Of a stretch of 64,000 nt of DNA, positions 25,101 to 38,172 are shown piece after piece. A program made the translations under genes and the position numbers. The DNA is from Acanthornis magna. Taxonomy: Eukaryota > Chordata > Aves > Passeriformes > Acanthizidae. Numbering within the stretch: position 1 is the first letter of the stretch; each line of letters starts with the position of its first letter. The notes under the pieces were generated by a model. It was not told the DNA's origin and did no database searches. It saw nothing but the letters and a program-made list of their open reading frames with translations. Where the stretch lies: positions 16,941,501 to 17,005,500 of the forward strand of contig JAWUZG010000029.1 of NCBI GenBank assembly GCA_036785705.1, in the 5' to 3' direction.

Positions 25101-28100
25101 CAAGGAGGACAAAAATTATGCCATCTCTTTTCCTAAATTTGACATAAAAGACAGAAGGATCTTTCCTTCTTGCTCCAAAAGCACGCTAGAGAAATTGTCA
25201 TATGGCACTGCACCATATGATTCTCTTAAGTATCTGTCCTGCTGGACTGCCAAGGGCCACTGATTCTATTCACATTAAAATTATTGTATTACCTTTATTA
25301 AGGTAAAATTATGTGTTCATGCCTATCCTCTGCAAGAGCCAGAGCCCTGCTGTATGATCTTAACAACCTGCCCCAAGAAAGCACAAGCTTTATTCACAAA
25401 CCTGTCCAAGAAGCACCCAAGTTACAAAAGCTAATAGAGATGTTTGAGAGCCAAGACAGCTTGTGCTTTAAATCTCCAGACTAAAAATATGTGACCAACA
25501 TTAGTGTGTCTATACATGCAGACACATCTGTATATGTAGATAGGAAGTTCTTTATTTTCAGAATACAAGATGAATAACCCAGGACTCCTTGACAATTTTT
25601 ATTGCTGTGATTATTGTCACTCTCCCTTCTACTGCTGCTAGTCATGTTCTTTACATTAATTCAAGTTAAGTTTTAGCTTATTTCTATGCATTTTTCTGAA
25701 ATCATATTTTTATTTCCTAAACTGTTAAAGAGACTACGAAAGAAAAAATTAAGGTCTCACAAGGAACTTTGGGGATAATGTGGAGCTGTCTTTCAATCCT
25801 CTCCATCAGCAACATCTTTAACAGTTTAAGCAAAAAGGAAGAACATTGTCAAGGGAATAATTATATTTTATCAGACACAAATGCCTAGAAAAAAAAAGAA
25901 TTAGAAAAAACATGGCCTATGAAAAAAACAGCAGGACAAAGTGCCAAGTCGGAGTTTATAACTTTTATGATCAAAACAATTTTGGTGAATTTACAAATGA
26001 AAAAATGCTAAAAACATATTTTAAAGCTGTAATTTCCCTCCAAAAAGAAAAACAAACAAAAACAAACATACCAAAAAAACCCCAAAACAAACCAACAACA
26101 GATTAATAATACAAAATTCTGATGCTTTGATTTAATTTGCATTCTGCTGAGATGTCTAAGACAATGTACTGAAGTCTGAAGAAGGATGAATCAAACCAAT
26201 AAATAAAAAACCAATAATAATAATAAATAAACCAATTTTACTGGAGTTGGGAAAAAACCATAGAGCCATCTGTCTAGGATGCTAGTTTCCTTGAAATATA
26301 ATTTCTGACTTGCAAAAGCTCAACCTGTATCATGTAAAGAAAATGTCTTTTTGGCTTAAGCATAGCAAAAGTATCTTCAAGGTTGAATTAAGGATATGTG
26401 CAAAGGCATAAAGCTGCATCACATCTGATTCAGCCAAAGACTTCAGTAAATACTCAAATTGATGGATGCTAAGAGAATTTAAGCACTTGCTTACAACTTA
26501 ATAAAATCAGTCAGTTTTCAAGAGGAAGAATTAACATATAAGAAACAAGTCAAAGAAACATGTTCAAGAGGTTTTCCCTCCAGCTTTCAGTCTACCTACA
26601 AGACAGAAGATGGAAACTGGTTTTCGAATTTCCAGACTTAAAAGAACAAAATTTGGCTACAGTCATGAGATGATGACTTTCAATGACTCAGCTCTATACC
26701 ACATACCTAACAGACAGAGGAAAAGCAAAAGATGGGGAAAAAATGGTATATCAGGACAGAGAGATAAGTGAAAGTGTTGTGACGGAATAAAGAAATATTC
26801 CTACATCATACATAGAGAGACATGTGCCAAGAAAAAGATTTTAAAAAAAGAGAAGTTCCCAGAACAAAATCCAGAGCAAAGCTCTGGGGCATTGGACATG
26901 CTGCAGCTTCAAAAACATCAGGGAACACTAATTAGGTATGGATATCTGAACAAATAGCAATACAGAAACGTTTCCAAGTTAAACAGGCACAAACTGAGGC
27001 CAAACAAGATAGTCAACAAAACGAACTGGGTTTTGTACTGCAGAACAAAATTCTTTCAGAACTCATTCTTACAGTCTTATTCAGAGTGAAATAAAAAACA
27101 CTGCCTTTTAGAGACCATTTTAAAACACAGTATGTACAGGAATAGCAAATACTTTCCACTAGAGTGGTTTTCTGCCCCCATCGCTTAAAAGAAGAACAGA
27201 TGACTAAAGCATGAAGTATTTTTAATAGTAAACTGAGATGGTACTATGTATTGGTTGAAACACATTGAAATTTGAAAAGCTGAGTTTAGTTCCAAATAAG
27301 CCTGCTGCAAAAGAAAATACATTACAATAGCTTAATCTATGCAAGGTCAATGACAAGTTTATGAGAGTTTCCCCTGATCCGAAGAGGCGTCACTATGGTC
27401 CAGCAGGTTAACCACAGCCTGGTATTGTTTAAGCAGGGCAGCAATTTTGAGCTGTCTTTTCTATCAACATGCAGAAATGTATGCTTCATCAGGCCTCCTT
27501 GATGAGTATGCATATCAGTAGGACAACACCTCACTATGAGTACATACAACGAAAACACTAGAAAAGTCACATTACAGATACAACCATGTGTTTTTCTATT
27601 AACATATAGTAAGCTTCTGAGCCTTCAGCAACAGGGTTGCCCTGCCAATGCACACCACACTGAGGCTCGTGGCAGAAGCCATGAGCTCACACCACACATC
27701 GCAGAAGCCATGAGCCTTAGAAAGTAGTCAGAAAAAGAAAGACTCATAGAAAAATTCTGAATTTAAGCTATGTGCTGATCTATTACTTCTCTGAAAATCA
27801 TAAAATAAGCCTCTTGAAAGAAATAATTGATTATTAAATTTGGTCTTGTTTTCATAATTTAGTTTTTTTAATTCTGTAACACATGCTAATAATTTCATTT
27901 CAGTTATAAAAAAATCATAAAACAGGCTAGTATCTTGATGTTAGGCTATTATATACTTTTGGCACTCCATATACAAGTCTTTTCAACATTCATCACCCAA
28001 ATGGCTGAGAGCTGAAATGACAGTTTCCTGTTTTAAACATAAGGCACACATATGAAATTATTCGTCTCCAAACCAAGTTTAAAGAATCACTTACAACAGT

Positions 28101-28461
28101 CTCCAGAATAATAATTTCTGAAAACTCTAGTTCATCAAATCAAATCATCATTTCTGGAAACTCTAGTTCTATCTCCCGAAGCAAATCTGCAAGCTACCAA
28201 TGTTATCAACAAATCAGATTCTTTCTTACACAACTGGTAGAATTCCATACCACAATTACTATTCGGAGAACCAAAGCTACTGTGCAAAGAGGGATCTATT
28301 ACTCCATCTGGTCTAACAAAAAGTACATCTCTCTAGTAAACTGTTTTGCTTCTACTAATAGACCATCATTACTATAGTATTATTACTAATCATTATTGAA
28401 CATATATAGGTGATGAAATCCTTTAAAAGGTAATAGCTTACTTGCAAACGTAATTACCACT

Positions 28462-28917
28462 GTGTGTATTTTATCACTTTATTTCATTAAAAAACCCCAG
28501 AATTCCGCATTTACCCAGCATACCACACAACACAGTGATTTTCAAATGCACATGTACCATTTTTACTCAAAGTGGGACATACTCAGCCAACTGACACTCG
28601 AATTTAATAGAATTTCCCAAACTGTCCTGAAAAATCTCCAAGTCCTTCACAAAGCAGAGATCCGTCTCTTGAATTTAGTTATACATCTTGGATGCACTGA
28701 ACCAAACAAATGCTTGCATAAAGCCAAACATCAATGTAACAACACAGATATTAGGACTAGATCTGTGGTCTCTAGAAGAGACTATAAAAAATGCTGTGCT
28801 AAAAGACAGCAAGTACTAATCAAAAGTTTAAGTAAAAAGAGGGGAATATTGCTCCACAAAAGTGCTTCTGGCAAAATAAAGCCCTCCAATACTGTTAGAT
28901 TTACACTGCATCTGTAA
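28462..28917 (+). other. 151-codon open frame, probably chance
   Basis: The longest open frame outside mobile elements. The product is rich in Lys, His, Ser and Asn (start MCILSLYFIKK, end NTVRFTLHL), with no signal peptide, repeat or motif I can name. No promoter or splice context supports it. In AT-rich DNA of this length one frame near this size can arise by chance. Confidence 0.12.
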
Positions 28918-29494
28918 ATGTCTCTGATTTACACAAATCTAGCAATGGGGAAAGTAAGTAATGTGAGACCATGGAACTACTGATCTCATCTTGTGTGAAA
29001 GGAACTTGAAGATTTTCTAAAGTAACAAAAATCTAGTAATGAAACTGAACTGGGGTAATCTACAGTAATCACTGAAAATTAATAATGTGCTTATACTTTG
29101 TATAATCCAATGCCAAAAGTTCACCTTTGAATTTCTGCTGCTGTACAAATTATCTGTGTATACACACATGCGTGGGGGCTGATATACAGATGTGCATGTA
29201 TACCTTATTCACCCAAATACATTTTTTTCGTTTCTGGCGGAACTTTGTGGTTTGTATGTCACCTACTCAACTTGATGTTTTCAACTTACAACATGTCCTC
29301 CTGTGAGAAGACTGAGCAACTCAACCACTGGTGCAAATGTTTGGACTCTATTGGGATTTTATTTTTTTTTTAATGGCAAGAACAATAACTCAGCTAAGCA
29401 TCTGATTTAATAATTAGTTCCTACAGCTCTTGTAGTTTCAACTTCAAATACATGTAGATCAACAGCAAAAAGGGAGGCCAAAAAACATGCTTAC

Positions 29495-29532
29495 CTTTTC
29501 TTCACATTTCCTGTCGCAAGCATACTTGCAAA
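29495..29532 (-). other. Candidate 38-bp cysteine-rich internal exon
   Basis: On the minus strand: pyrimidine-rich TTTATTTATTTTTGTTTTAG, a 38-base open segment, then the donor GTAAGC. After two leading bases it reads CKYACDRKCEEK and ends on a codon boundary. The C-x3-C-x3-C spacing with basic residues looks like part of a small zinc-binding or disulfide-rich module (a C1-type domain has C-x4-H-x2-C; here Asp sits at the His position). The gene is not recognised. Confidence 0.22.
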
Positions 29533-30743
29533 CTAAAACAAAAATAAATAAAATATATGACTAAAAGAATAGTTGGATTCTCCCCTCCATTTCTTTAGAT
29601 CAGCTTTCTACAAGAGATCTGGCCAAACTAAAGGCTGTATATATAAAACTATTTACAGAGTTCAAAACAAAACTAAACTAAAAAAAGACATGCATTTACT
29701 TTTCACCCATTCCTGAAAGATTTGTTAATTACAGCAGTGTTTTCAGATTTGTGCATTCTATCAGCCCATGATACCCCATATCTGGTTAAATGTCATGGGC
29801 TGAATATCTTGACACTTATCTTTAAGCTTCACATAGGCCAGAAGTGTTACCATTTAAATAACACAGATAATAAGATCAATTGTTCCCAGTGTAACCTCTG
29901 AATCTTAGTCATATCAGTAGTCCCAGAGATGTAAGAAAAGCAGGTTGACTTCAAACTCACAGGCAACTAGTACTGGCCAGACTGTAATTTCTGATTATGA
30001 AATTCAGGTTATACAGTGTTGCAAACATTACTTTCAAGAGGTAAGCACTTGAATTCTTTTAAATCACTTCTTCTTAAGAGCTGGATGAATTGTACCAGCA
30101 ATTTTATATTCAGAAAACAGCATTTTACTTAAAAAGTAGCCAGATGAACGATGATGTAACTATGATGCAAAGCACAATTGCTAAAATCTGACACAGGCTG
30201 GTTTTAATTGATTTTCCATATGCACTTCCTTCTTTACTCTGAAATTTGCTTTAATTCCATTGGAATTCCATTAAATCCTTTGGATTACCATGAGCTACAC
30301 TGTATTTTAAATTCAGGAAAAAATTTACTTATTCAATCTTCAAGATCAGTAAGCTGCAGAATACCACAGAGGTTTAACTGGAAGATTAACTGGGGCGTAA
30401 CCTCAGACCACTGAAGCTGAAAGCCATGCTTGTGTCTTGGTGCTTCCACAGCAGCCTGACCCAACAGGAAAGATACAACTACCAGAGCGTGAGATCAGCA
30501 AATACTCATACTCATTTCAGATTCAAGTGCAAAAACGGCTGAATGAAAAGCCCTCATGTTCCAGTCATTGCTCAGGGGGACAAAAAGTAAGGCTTACTGA
30601 CACATCTTCTATTCTATCTTGTACATGCTGTGTTCACTTATTTTCCCCACATACAAGTTAGGAGCAAGTTCTGTGTTCATAGTGCTTCACAGGATCAAGT
30701 TTCTTTATTCTCAAAATTTATTAATGTTCACACAAATACACCA

Positions 30744-30809
30744 TTATGATAATGATCATTATGATAATGATCTATATATGATAATGATCACTATATGATA
30801 ATGATCTAT
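30744..30809. repeat. Imperfect tandem TATGATAATGATC repeat, partly palindromic
   Basis: Four copies of TATGATAATGATC separated by short TA-rich spacers. The first two copies overlap the palindrome AATGATCATT, so the block can form hairpins. Confidence 0.85.
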
Positions 30810-32284
30810 AACCATACACCACTTAAAACCATTATCAACCTTAAAGCAAATGGAAGACTGCTCTTAACTCACTGGGAAAAACTTAATTTCCTTGCATGAC
30901 AACATAGGGGATAAATTGCTGAGTTCCTTAAGTGATTTCACCAAAACTTTCTATTCAGTAGAATCATTATTTTGAATTAGTATTATTAGCTTTAACTTTG
31001 CAAAAGGTTAACAGATGCTCTAAAAATACGCATATGATCTGTTTGTTCTACAAGCTACTTTGAGATCTCCTGCAAAAACAAAGATAACCACAAAAAAGTA
31101 AAGAACAAAATGGTAAATCTGTCAGGAAACCCTGATATTACACACAAGGTCTCAGTTACTTTATAGCTGCTTAAATCTCGATTTCTGTGAGGCAAGATGA
31201 AATAGAAAATAGATTTCATTCCATGACAACTTCCATGATTTTGCTACTGGTTCATGTAAAACCAAATCACAAATATCACCAAAACACAAAACCTCTGTTA
31301 AAGATGAGGATAACTGATTTGTAATGCAAGCACTGATTTTTTTCCCCCCCAGTCTCCATGTACAAGAAAAATCAGTGTTTTCTGCTCTTGTGTAACACAA
31401 CATCTCTTACAGGCTTTTCTGGAAATAATCACTCAAGTTAGACGTGAACTTAACCTGGATAACAACTTCAAGACTGCAGGAGTATCTCATTCAAATTCAT
31501 AAGTAACACAGAAATACAGCATACAAACTCCATACATAATTAAAGCAAGAACACTTCACAAAGCTATATTGCTATATTTATGAGAGTCAAAGGAAATGAA
31601 GACTAAAGCCTCCAGAGGTAATTAGAAAAATGCTATCAGGTAAAGCTCTCTGACTGAAACAGTGTATTTTTTCAGGTGTTTATAACATTCTGAGCATACA
31701 GATCTGATTCACAAAGACTGCTTCACTTCTCCTCAGCATACACAAACATCCTAATCATATCTAAATCCAGTACTTGCATGGATGAGACTGAGTTAAGTCA
31801 TTACCTTCTCTTCTCCACTATCTAATAAAGCTGATTATGACAACAAAATCGGATAGAAATAAGCCCTCCAAAACGAGATCACTGACTGTGCAGCTGCTAA
31901 GAGCAAACAAAGCATTCCTCTGTGCTCAGATGAAGGAAGGAGGTTCTCCAGCTTCCCTCGAAGGTGAACTTCAAATTTCTCATTGCATACATTGCCCCTA
32001 AAAGGCACACCAGCCACATCCGAACAACAGAAATGTATTCCCAGGCATAACTGATTCAAATTCCAATTCCCTTTTCTTGGCAGGTCTGAATTTCACTACT
32101 TTCTGCCCAGAACAACAAAACTTTAAATGACTGGTGCCATTTTGATGGATTGTTCTTTGCATTTACCAGATGCTCAAGCATCCAAAAGATTTTGTGTAAT
32201 TTACGTATGTCCTACTGAGGTACAGCAAGCATCACAAGTTTTCATTTGCTGGTAAGGTAATATTTTTAAGAATATAACGCTCCA

Positions 32285-32370
32285 TATGTGTGTGTATACA
32301 TTTACAAATATACACACATGTAAACATATGTACACAAATATATAGACACATATGCACACATACTCCAAAA
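32285..32370. repeat. TG/CA/TA-rich low-complexity patch
   Basis: Alternating purine-pyrimidine sequence (TGTGTGTATACA, ACACACATG, CATATGTACACA, ACACATATGCACACATAC). It explains the overlapping short frames on both strands. Confidence 0.75.
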
Positions 32371-35300
32371 AGCACAGAAGTCTTGTTTTTAGTAAACATA
32401 CACTCAGTGGCTAAAACTGACTTTAAAAGAAAATACACACACACGCATGGGGTGGGGGGGCAGGGCTGGAGAAGTAGCAACAGCATTTGGAAGAGAGGAA
32501 GATATTAAGAAAGTACCATGAATTTGCTATGAGGAAGCATACAAGCACATCAAGAAAGAGTGAACGGAATAAGGGCCATGCTGCATCAGTCGAGTTTCTG
32601 AGCACAGACAAGTACTGGAGAGAAGCATCATTGCCTTTACAGGCACATCCTTGCAAAATGCAATTCATATGGGTTTCTCCATTATATCATGAACAGTGAG
32701 AGATCCCTTCACCAACACTAGCAAATTAAACATTTACTCATAGAGAGAAATTGATTTGCTTGATATTATTTAGAATTCATTGTGCCACAGCTATGTTGAA
32801 TTCTAAATACAATGAATTCTGCTACATCCAAGAACTATGCTGCCTTTAGGACTATGCATCCCTTTAGATCAAGGCTGGTTTTAGCTCAGCCTAGGCATTT
32901 ACAGTACTTTCAAAAAGAGAGACTACTTCAGTAATTAGAATGCCAGAGGGACTGAGTCATGTTTCAATGTGTCAGCTTTTTTTTATCAAAAGCCTTGAAT
33001 AGTAGAGATGCACTTTCAGAAAACTTCTAAGTCCAAAAGAGCAGTATTATACCATAATTGTACTGCCCATGTCTTTTCAGTGCAACAAGCATACAATACA
33101 AAAGCAGATGAATAACTGAACAACTGATGTGCTGATAGTATGCTAAGAAAATACATGCAACTTACATTTAAAAGATCTCAACAAGCAGCTTCTACTGAAT
33201 GTTGGCATTCTTCAGGCAAATCTGACAAGAGAAATGGCATTCAGCTCTTCACAGGACTACAGCCCAAGTGTATTCAAATTTTTAAATGCGCCTGAAACAG
33301 TCCAGAGGACTTAATCAATGTCACACTCTGCAAGGCTACTTCAGTTCTTTGGAAAACAGCTGAATGTCTGGATCCCACAAATAAGCTCTCATCAAATACC
33401 AGACTGTCCAAATTTATGTTCAAGGATTCTGGCATCAACTCCAAGAACAACTGTCGTAAGCTGGCTAGTAATAAAATGGAGACCAAGCCACATATAGTCA
33501 ATTTACTGCACTTCAAAACAGTTCCTAAACAATAGCTCCAACAATTCATTTTCTTAAAAGGGGGATAAAAAGGGAGAAAGGGTAAGTAAGACATTTCTTT
33601 GCATCAAAATGAAGTTGTGTTAACTCCTGCAAGTAACCAATATTGCTGCTAGGGTAAAGAGAGAAGGATAAGCATAGTGAATCATATTTTTTAGACTTAA
33701 GCTCCAAAAGTTTTGTGAAATGAAAGTTCTGCCTCTTACATTCTTGCATGTATGAAGCTCTCTGAAAACCAGTAGCAAGGTATTTACAAGGTAAGAAACT
33801 ACTGCTGTAAACTAACCATGGAATGATTTATGGTTTAGCAGGACAAAGAGCTTAAGTTTGCATGGTAAGAGCTATGCATCTTGACACATTTTAGCATTTA
33901 ATAGACATATGGTATGGCAATGTATTTCATATATTCCATTACACTGCACATGTAGTGAATATGGCTGGTTCAAAAGGACAACCTTGCATTTAATCAAAGC
34001 TTTTATCAAGTGGTTCTCCATGATAGGTTTTTGTGTGTTTGTTTTTAAACAACACCATGAATGGGAAGGGTAGAAAGAAGGTAATTCGGGAATCCTCCTG
34101 GGGTAGAAACTTGCATATAAATAGAGAATCTAAGAGATGTAACCCAGTTTAATGCCTTTCTAATCCCTAAGAAAAATTACTTGCTCCAAAAGCATACACT
34201 GTACAGGCCTGGATATTGATTTTTAACTTCCTGGTGACAAAATAAATTGGGATACCAAATCACAGGCTTAAATGTTTGAAAGATGCTTTCTTCCCCTCAG
34301 CATCTCCAACTCAGCAAAACAGACACATGCTACTAAAGATATTTTTTGACAGTAATAGAAGAGTCCTTGGAAATTCACAACAAAATATAATCTGGACCAA
34401 GCATATAAAAATATTTGTGCAATCAAGTCCTAAGTTTTATAGTTCCCAGTTACAGGCTTGTCTCAATACCAGGAAAGATGAGTGTCAGAGTGTCCACAGA
34501 AGTGGTAAAGCACAACTACTTTGATACCTAGGCGAGTAATACCACTAGTGAGCAACATCTCACACCTGCAGGAGATGTTTTGCCCAAAATATCAGGCCTG
34601 TCATTGGCTCTGAAGGAAACATTTTCTTTTTGTTAAAGTATCTTGATTTGTTTTCTGAAAATGCAAAGTAAGGCCACCACAACAGGACCTCCTCTGGGCA
34701 GAGCTTGGTATAGAAAGCTATCTAGGACCAAAATCTCCCAAATGGCTGCTGGCTACAGTAAACCAGTCTGGTTGAAATGGCTTTGTGGATGAAATGTTGC
34801 CACAAGTGCCGCTTGCTGGCTATTTTTATTTCGACAGGTGTTTAATAATGTCGTGACCAGATTATTAGGAAAAAAACTCATACCAACACACTTTTCTGCT
34901 GACCTGTTCCTATCAACTTTGCAACAATTCAACTCAAGGAAAAGGTCAAAAGGAAAGCTGCATGAAAATCAGACATGCAGAAATTAACTGCAACATTAAA
35001 AATAAGTTGGCATGCAATTTTGTGTGTGGCAGTTTTGTGCATTTCTTCCCCGACCCCTTTCTGTAGGTGGTGGGAGAAGTATAGCCCAGCTGGAAATACT
35101 GGTCTTTAGAAGCAAAAGTAAACACCTCGATTTTAAAAAAGTTACCAGAGTCACATGCCAAAGATGTCACAAGTCTAATCATAGCCACATTACAGCAAAA
35201 ACATCTGCTGATGCATTTCCTCTGCATCAAATATTATCCTTGATTTTCTTTTTTTCTTTTTTTCATTTTCAGCCAACCATTGTCTCTTCATCTGAATATT

Positions 35301-36810
35301 GCTTCCACTACTCCAGGACAGTGACAGCAGAAATTGTTTTTGGAGATGAAGGCTAACAGACAGTTATGTGAACATTGTGCAGAGCTTCTGCATTTTGTTA
35401 GTTAGGGTGGCTATACAGCATTGTGAATGAGCCTTCCCACAGATGAAATTAATATTCCACTTGCTGTTGCCAACAACAGCAGTGGAAAATCTTTATTAAG
35501 AGAAAAATATTTTGGCACTACAGCTGCAATAGCATGTCGTTTCTTTTGCTTTACTCCCACCTTCTTCCAGTCTTGTAGAAAAATCTTGACCACAAAAGGT
35601 TTACAAAGGCAGAGCACTAGCAAGAGTGAAAATGTTTCCATGTTTTTAAAAATAAAGGACTCATACAGTAAATTTCTCCCATCTTTTTAAGCTACACTTG
35701 ACAGTCAACTAGAAAATTATTAAACCTTACTCTAGTTCAGAAACAAAGGTTATTTTTAGACCTCCTCCCTCCAGCTAAACAGAGAGGCCCATGCTGCAAC
35801 ATTTCTTCCGCAAAACCATTTCCACCAGACTATGGTTTACTATAGTCAGCAACCCACATGAAACCCAAAAAATGGCTGGACTGTCTCCAGGTTTTTCTCC
35901 TATCTTCAGCTGCAGATAGTGCAAGAACTGCAAGATCTCAAGAGCTTGCACATCTGTGATGAGACCTGAAAATACATCCTGCATAAATTAGGCTAAAAGC
36001 AGACATCAAAGAAAAATAAGAAGAGATCAGCTTAAAATGGGTGATCTCCAAATTAAATAAGAAGGCAGATGTTGTTAGATTATGTGGATAAGACCTTATG
36101 GGCCTGCAAGTTCTGATTCACAGCTGTTCTTGAGCTCCTACAGAAAATGTAAGTGACAAAGAGCATCACCAGATGAGAATATAGGCTATGAAAAGGAGAT
36201 CATGAATGTGATCCTTCACTTACTTACACAGTTGCAGGCATGCTTCCCAAGTGTATTTTTTAAATCTCATTAATGACAGTAGATGGAAATGTTGCACAAA
36301 ATCAGTTAACAACTCTTCCTCTTACCTATTTACAGGGTTCAGATCCTGAATACATCTAGGAGTTATGCTTGTAGCCTGCCTTAGTGTCCTGAAGCTTTCT
36401 TCATGTACCAGAACAAACTCTTTAGTATTACAACAATTTTCTTCACCATCTTTACTTTGAATAAATTTTGTCTTCCTATACATTATTTCTGTCTCCCACA
36501 GTAGTTGGTCCCCCTGCCCCATCCCTTCTTTTAAAGCCAATTAGAAGGGTGAAGTTTTTGAAATGCATCAATATGTACTTTGAGGTTCCTCTCCCCACTT
36601 AGCCTATCAAGTTCTTCACATCCAAGTTATGCACTCTAATGTAGTAGCATTTCATTTCAGATTTTCCTATTAGAGCAGATAATTCTAATTTCAACTTACC
36701 CTCGGGAATTTTACATTCCCTTCAAGTGGGCTAAGCTTATAAAATTCCAGGAATATCACATCAAATAGCAGTCACTGGCTTTTCTGGCAAAAACTGTGGG
36801 GTGGGGGGAT

Positions 36811-38167
36811 TGTGGTGGATTTCCTTGGCCCAGTTTTTGCCAGTGAGTAGGGTGGGGTACAAAGATGGCCCCTGTGTTCTGTATGAAGGTTCTGGAAGTT
36901 TTTCACCATGTCCAGCAGAGCCAATCTCTGATGGCTCTGAAGATGATGGACATGCTGCTGGCCAAACCTGGGCCAATTAGAGATGTTAGTTACGCCTCTG
37001 TGAAAACATATTTAAGAAGAAATCAAAACAATGTGAGCACACACTTCTTTTTAGACAGAGGAGGAGGAGGAGGTAAAAATATGTGAGGGAAAATAATATG
37101 GAGGCACCAAGGTCAGTGGAGAAGGTGGGGGAGGAGGTGCTCCAGGCACCAGAGCTGAAAATCCTCTGCCGGCCATGGTGAAGACCATGGGGGAGCAGGT
37201 GGTCCCCCTGCAGCCCATGGAGTCCAGGGGATGCAGAGAACCACCCACAGCCCATGGGGAGGTGCCCACGCCAGAGGAGCAGGTGGATGCCTGCAGGAAG
37301 CTGTGATCCAGTGGGAGTCCCAGTAGAGACTGAGAGTTGCAAAGGCCTTGCAGGAAAGAGAGAGGCCTTGCTCCCGGGATGGAAACAGCCTGGCCTCAGC
37401 TTGGAAGTCTGCAACCTATGGACAAAATCTCATACTGCAGCAATCGGGCCACGCCAGAGAAGTTTGCAGAGGACTGTCTCTTGTGGGAGGGACCCCCATG
37501 GTTAAGTAGAGGACTCTTCTCCCTGATGGACTGACCCTGACTAAAGAAAAAACCCTCACACCCTGCCCCCATCTCAGAACTGTTGGTTAGAAGGAAGGAG
37601 GGAGGGGGTGACCTGAGAAACGGTGTCTTAATAGGGAGGGGGGTGAGTTAGAGAAATAGCGGTTGTAGTAGAAAATTGTGGTGATGGACTGACGAAGAGA
37701 AACCACGTACCTTGCTCCTGGCCCAGATCTGTTGCTTGGATGGAGGGAGGCGGGTGAGTAGAGAAACAGCGTAGTAGAAGAATTGTAGTGACGGACTAAG
37801 AGAAAAAACCCCACACCCTGCCCCTGCCCCAGAGTTGTTGGTTAGTTGGAAGGAGGGAGGGGGGTGTGCTGAGAAGCGATGCCTTAAGAGGGGAGGGGGG
37901 AGAGTGAAGAAGCAGTGTCTTAAGAGCTTATTTTTACCTCTGATTTACCCTCCAACTCTGTTAGGTTAATAAATCACTTTGCAACTTGAAGTTTTCTTCC
38001 TGCTCCTTGCCCTCTCTGGTGTGTACTATCAGTAACTTATCTCAACTCACGAGTCCAGTGTGTTTTGTGTTAGTTTTTCCCTCTCCTCTGCAATAGCTAC
38101 AGCAGGAGAGAGCATAGAGAGCAGACATCATAGGTGCCTGGCATTCAGCCAGGGTCAAACCTCCACA
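36811..38167 (+). mobile_element. Solo LTR, 1.36 kb family, copy 1
   Basis: Starts TGTGGTGGATTTCC and ends GGTCAAACCTCCACA, with a perfect 5-bp duplication GGGAT (36806-36810 and 38168-38172). A 5-bp TSD fits ERV-L-type integration in birds. A TATA-like TATTTAAG sits near 37008 and AATAAA at 37968, so transcripts would have a very long R region. Inside are GC-rich frames (37081-37534) and about three imperfect repeats of a block containing GAAGGAGGGAGGGGG and a TGATGGACTGA-type motif (37510-37920). A second copy in opposite orientation lies at 61340-62731. Confidence 0.92.
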
Positions 38168-38172
38168 GGGAT

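Larger units (their letters stand above)
22126..36805. other. AT-rich non-coding DNA, possible intron
   Basis: No transposon end or conserved domain was recognised. It includes an A-run near 24399, a TAA-rich patch at 26210-26230, the TGATAATGATC repeat at 30744-30809 and a TG/CA-rich patch at 32285-32370. The longest open frame outside transposons (28462-28917) and a cysteine-rich candidate exon (29495-29532) lie here. A minus-strand frame at 36335-36540 ends in a good donor (AATAG|GTAAGAG) but has no convincing acceptor. Confidence 0.4.

Noticed and set aside
28462..28917. 151-codon frame as a protein gene
   Set aside because: No domain, no splice or promoter support, and its length is within reach of chance in AT-rich DNA.
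36335..36540. Minus-strand exon ending at AATAG|GTAAGAG
   Set aside because: The donor is good, but no convincing acceptor or recognisable protein was found.
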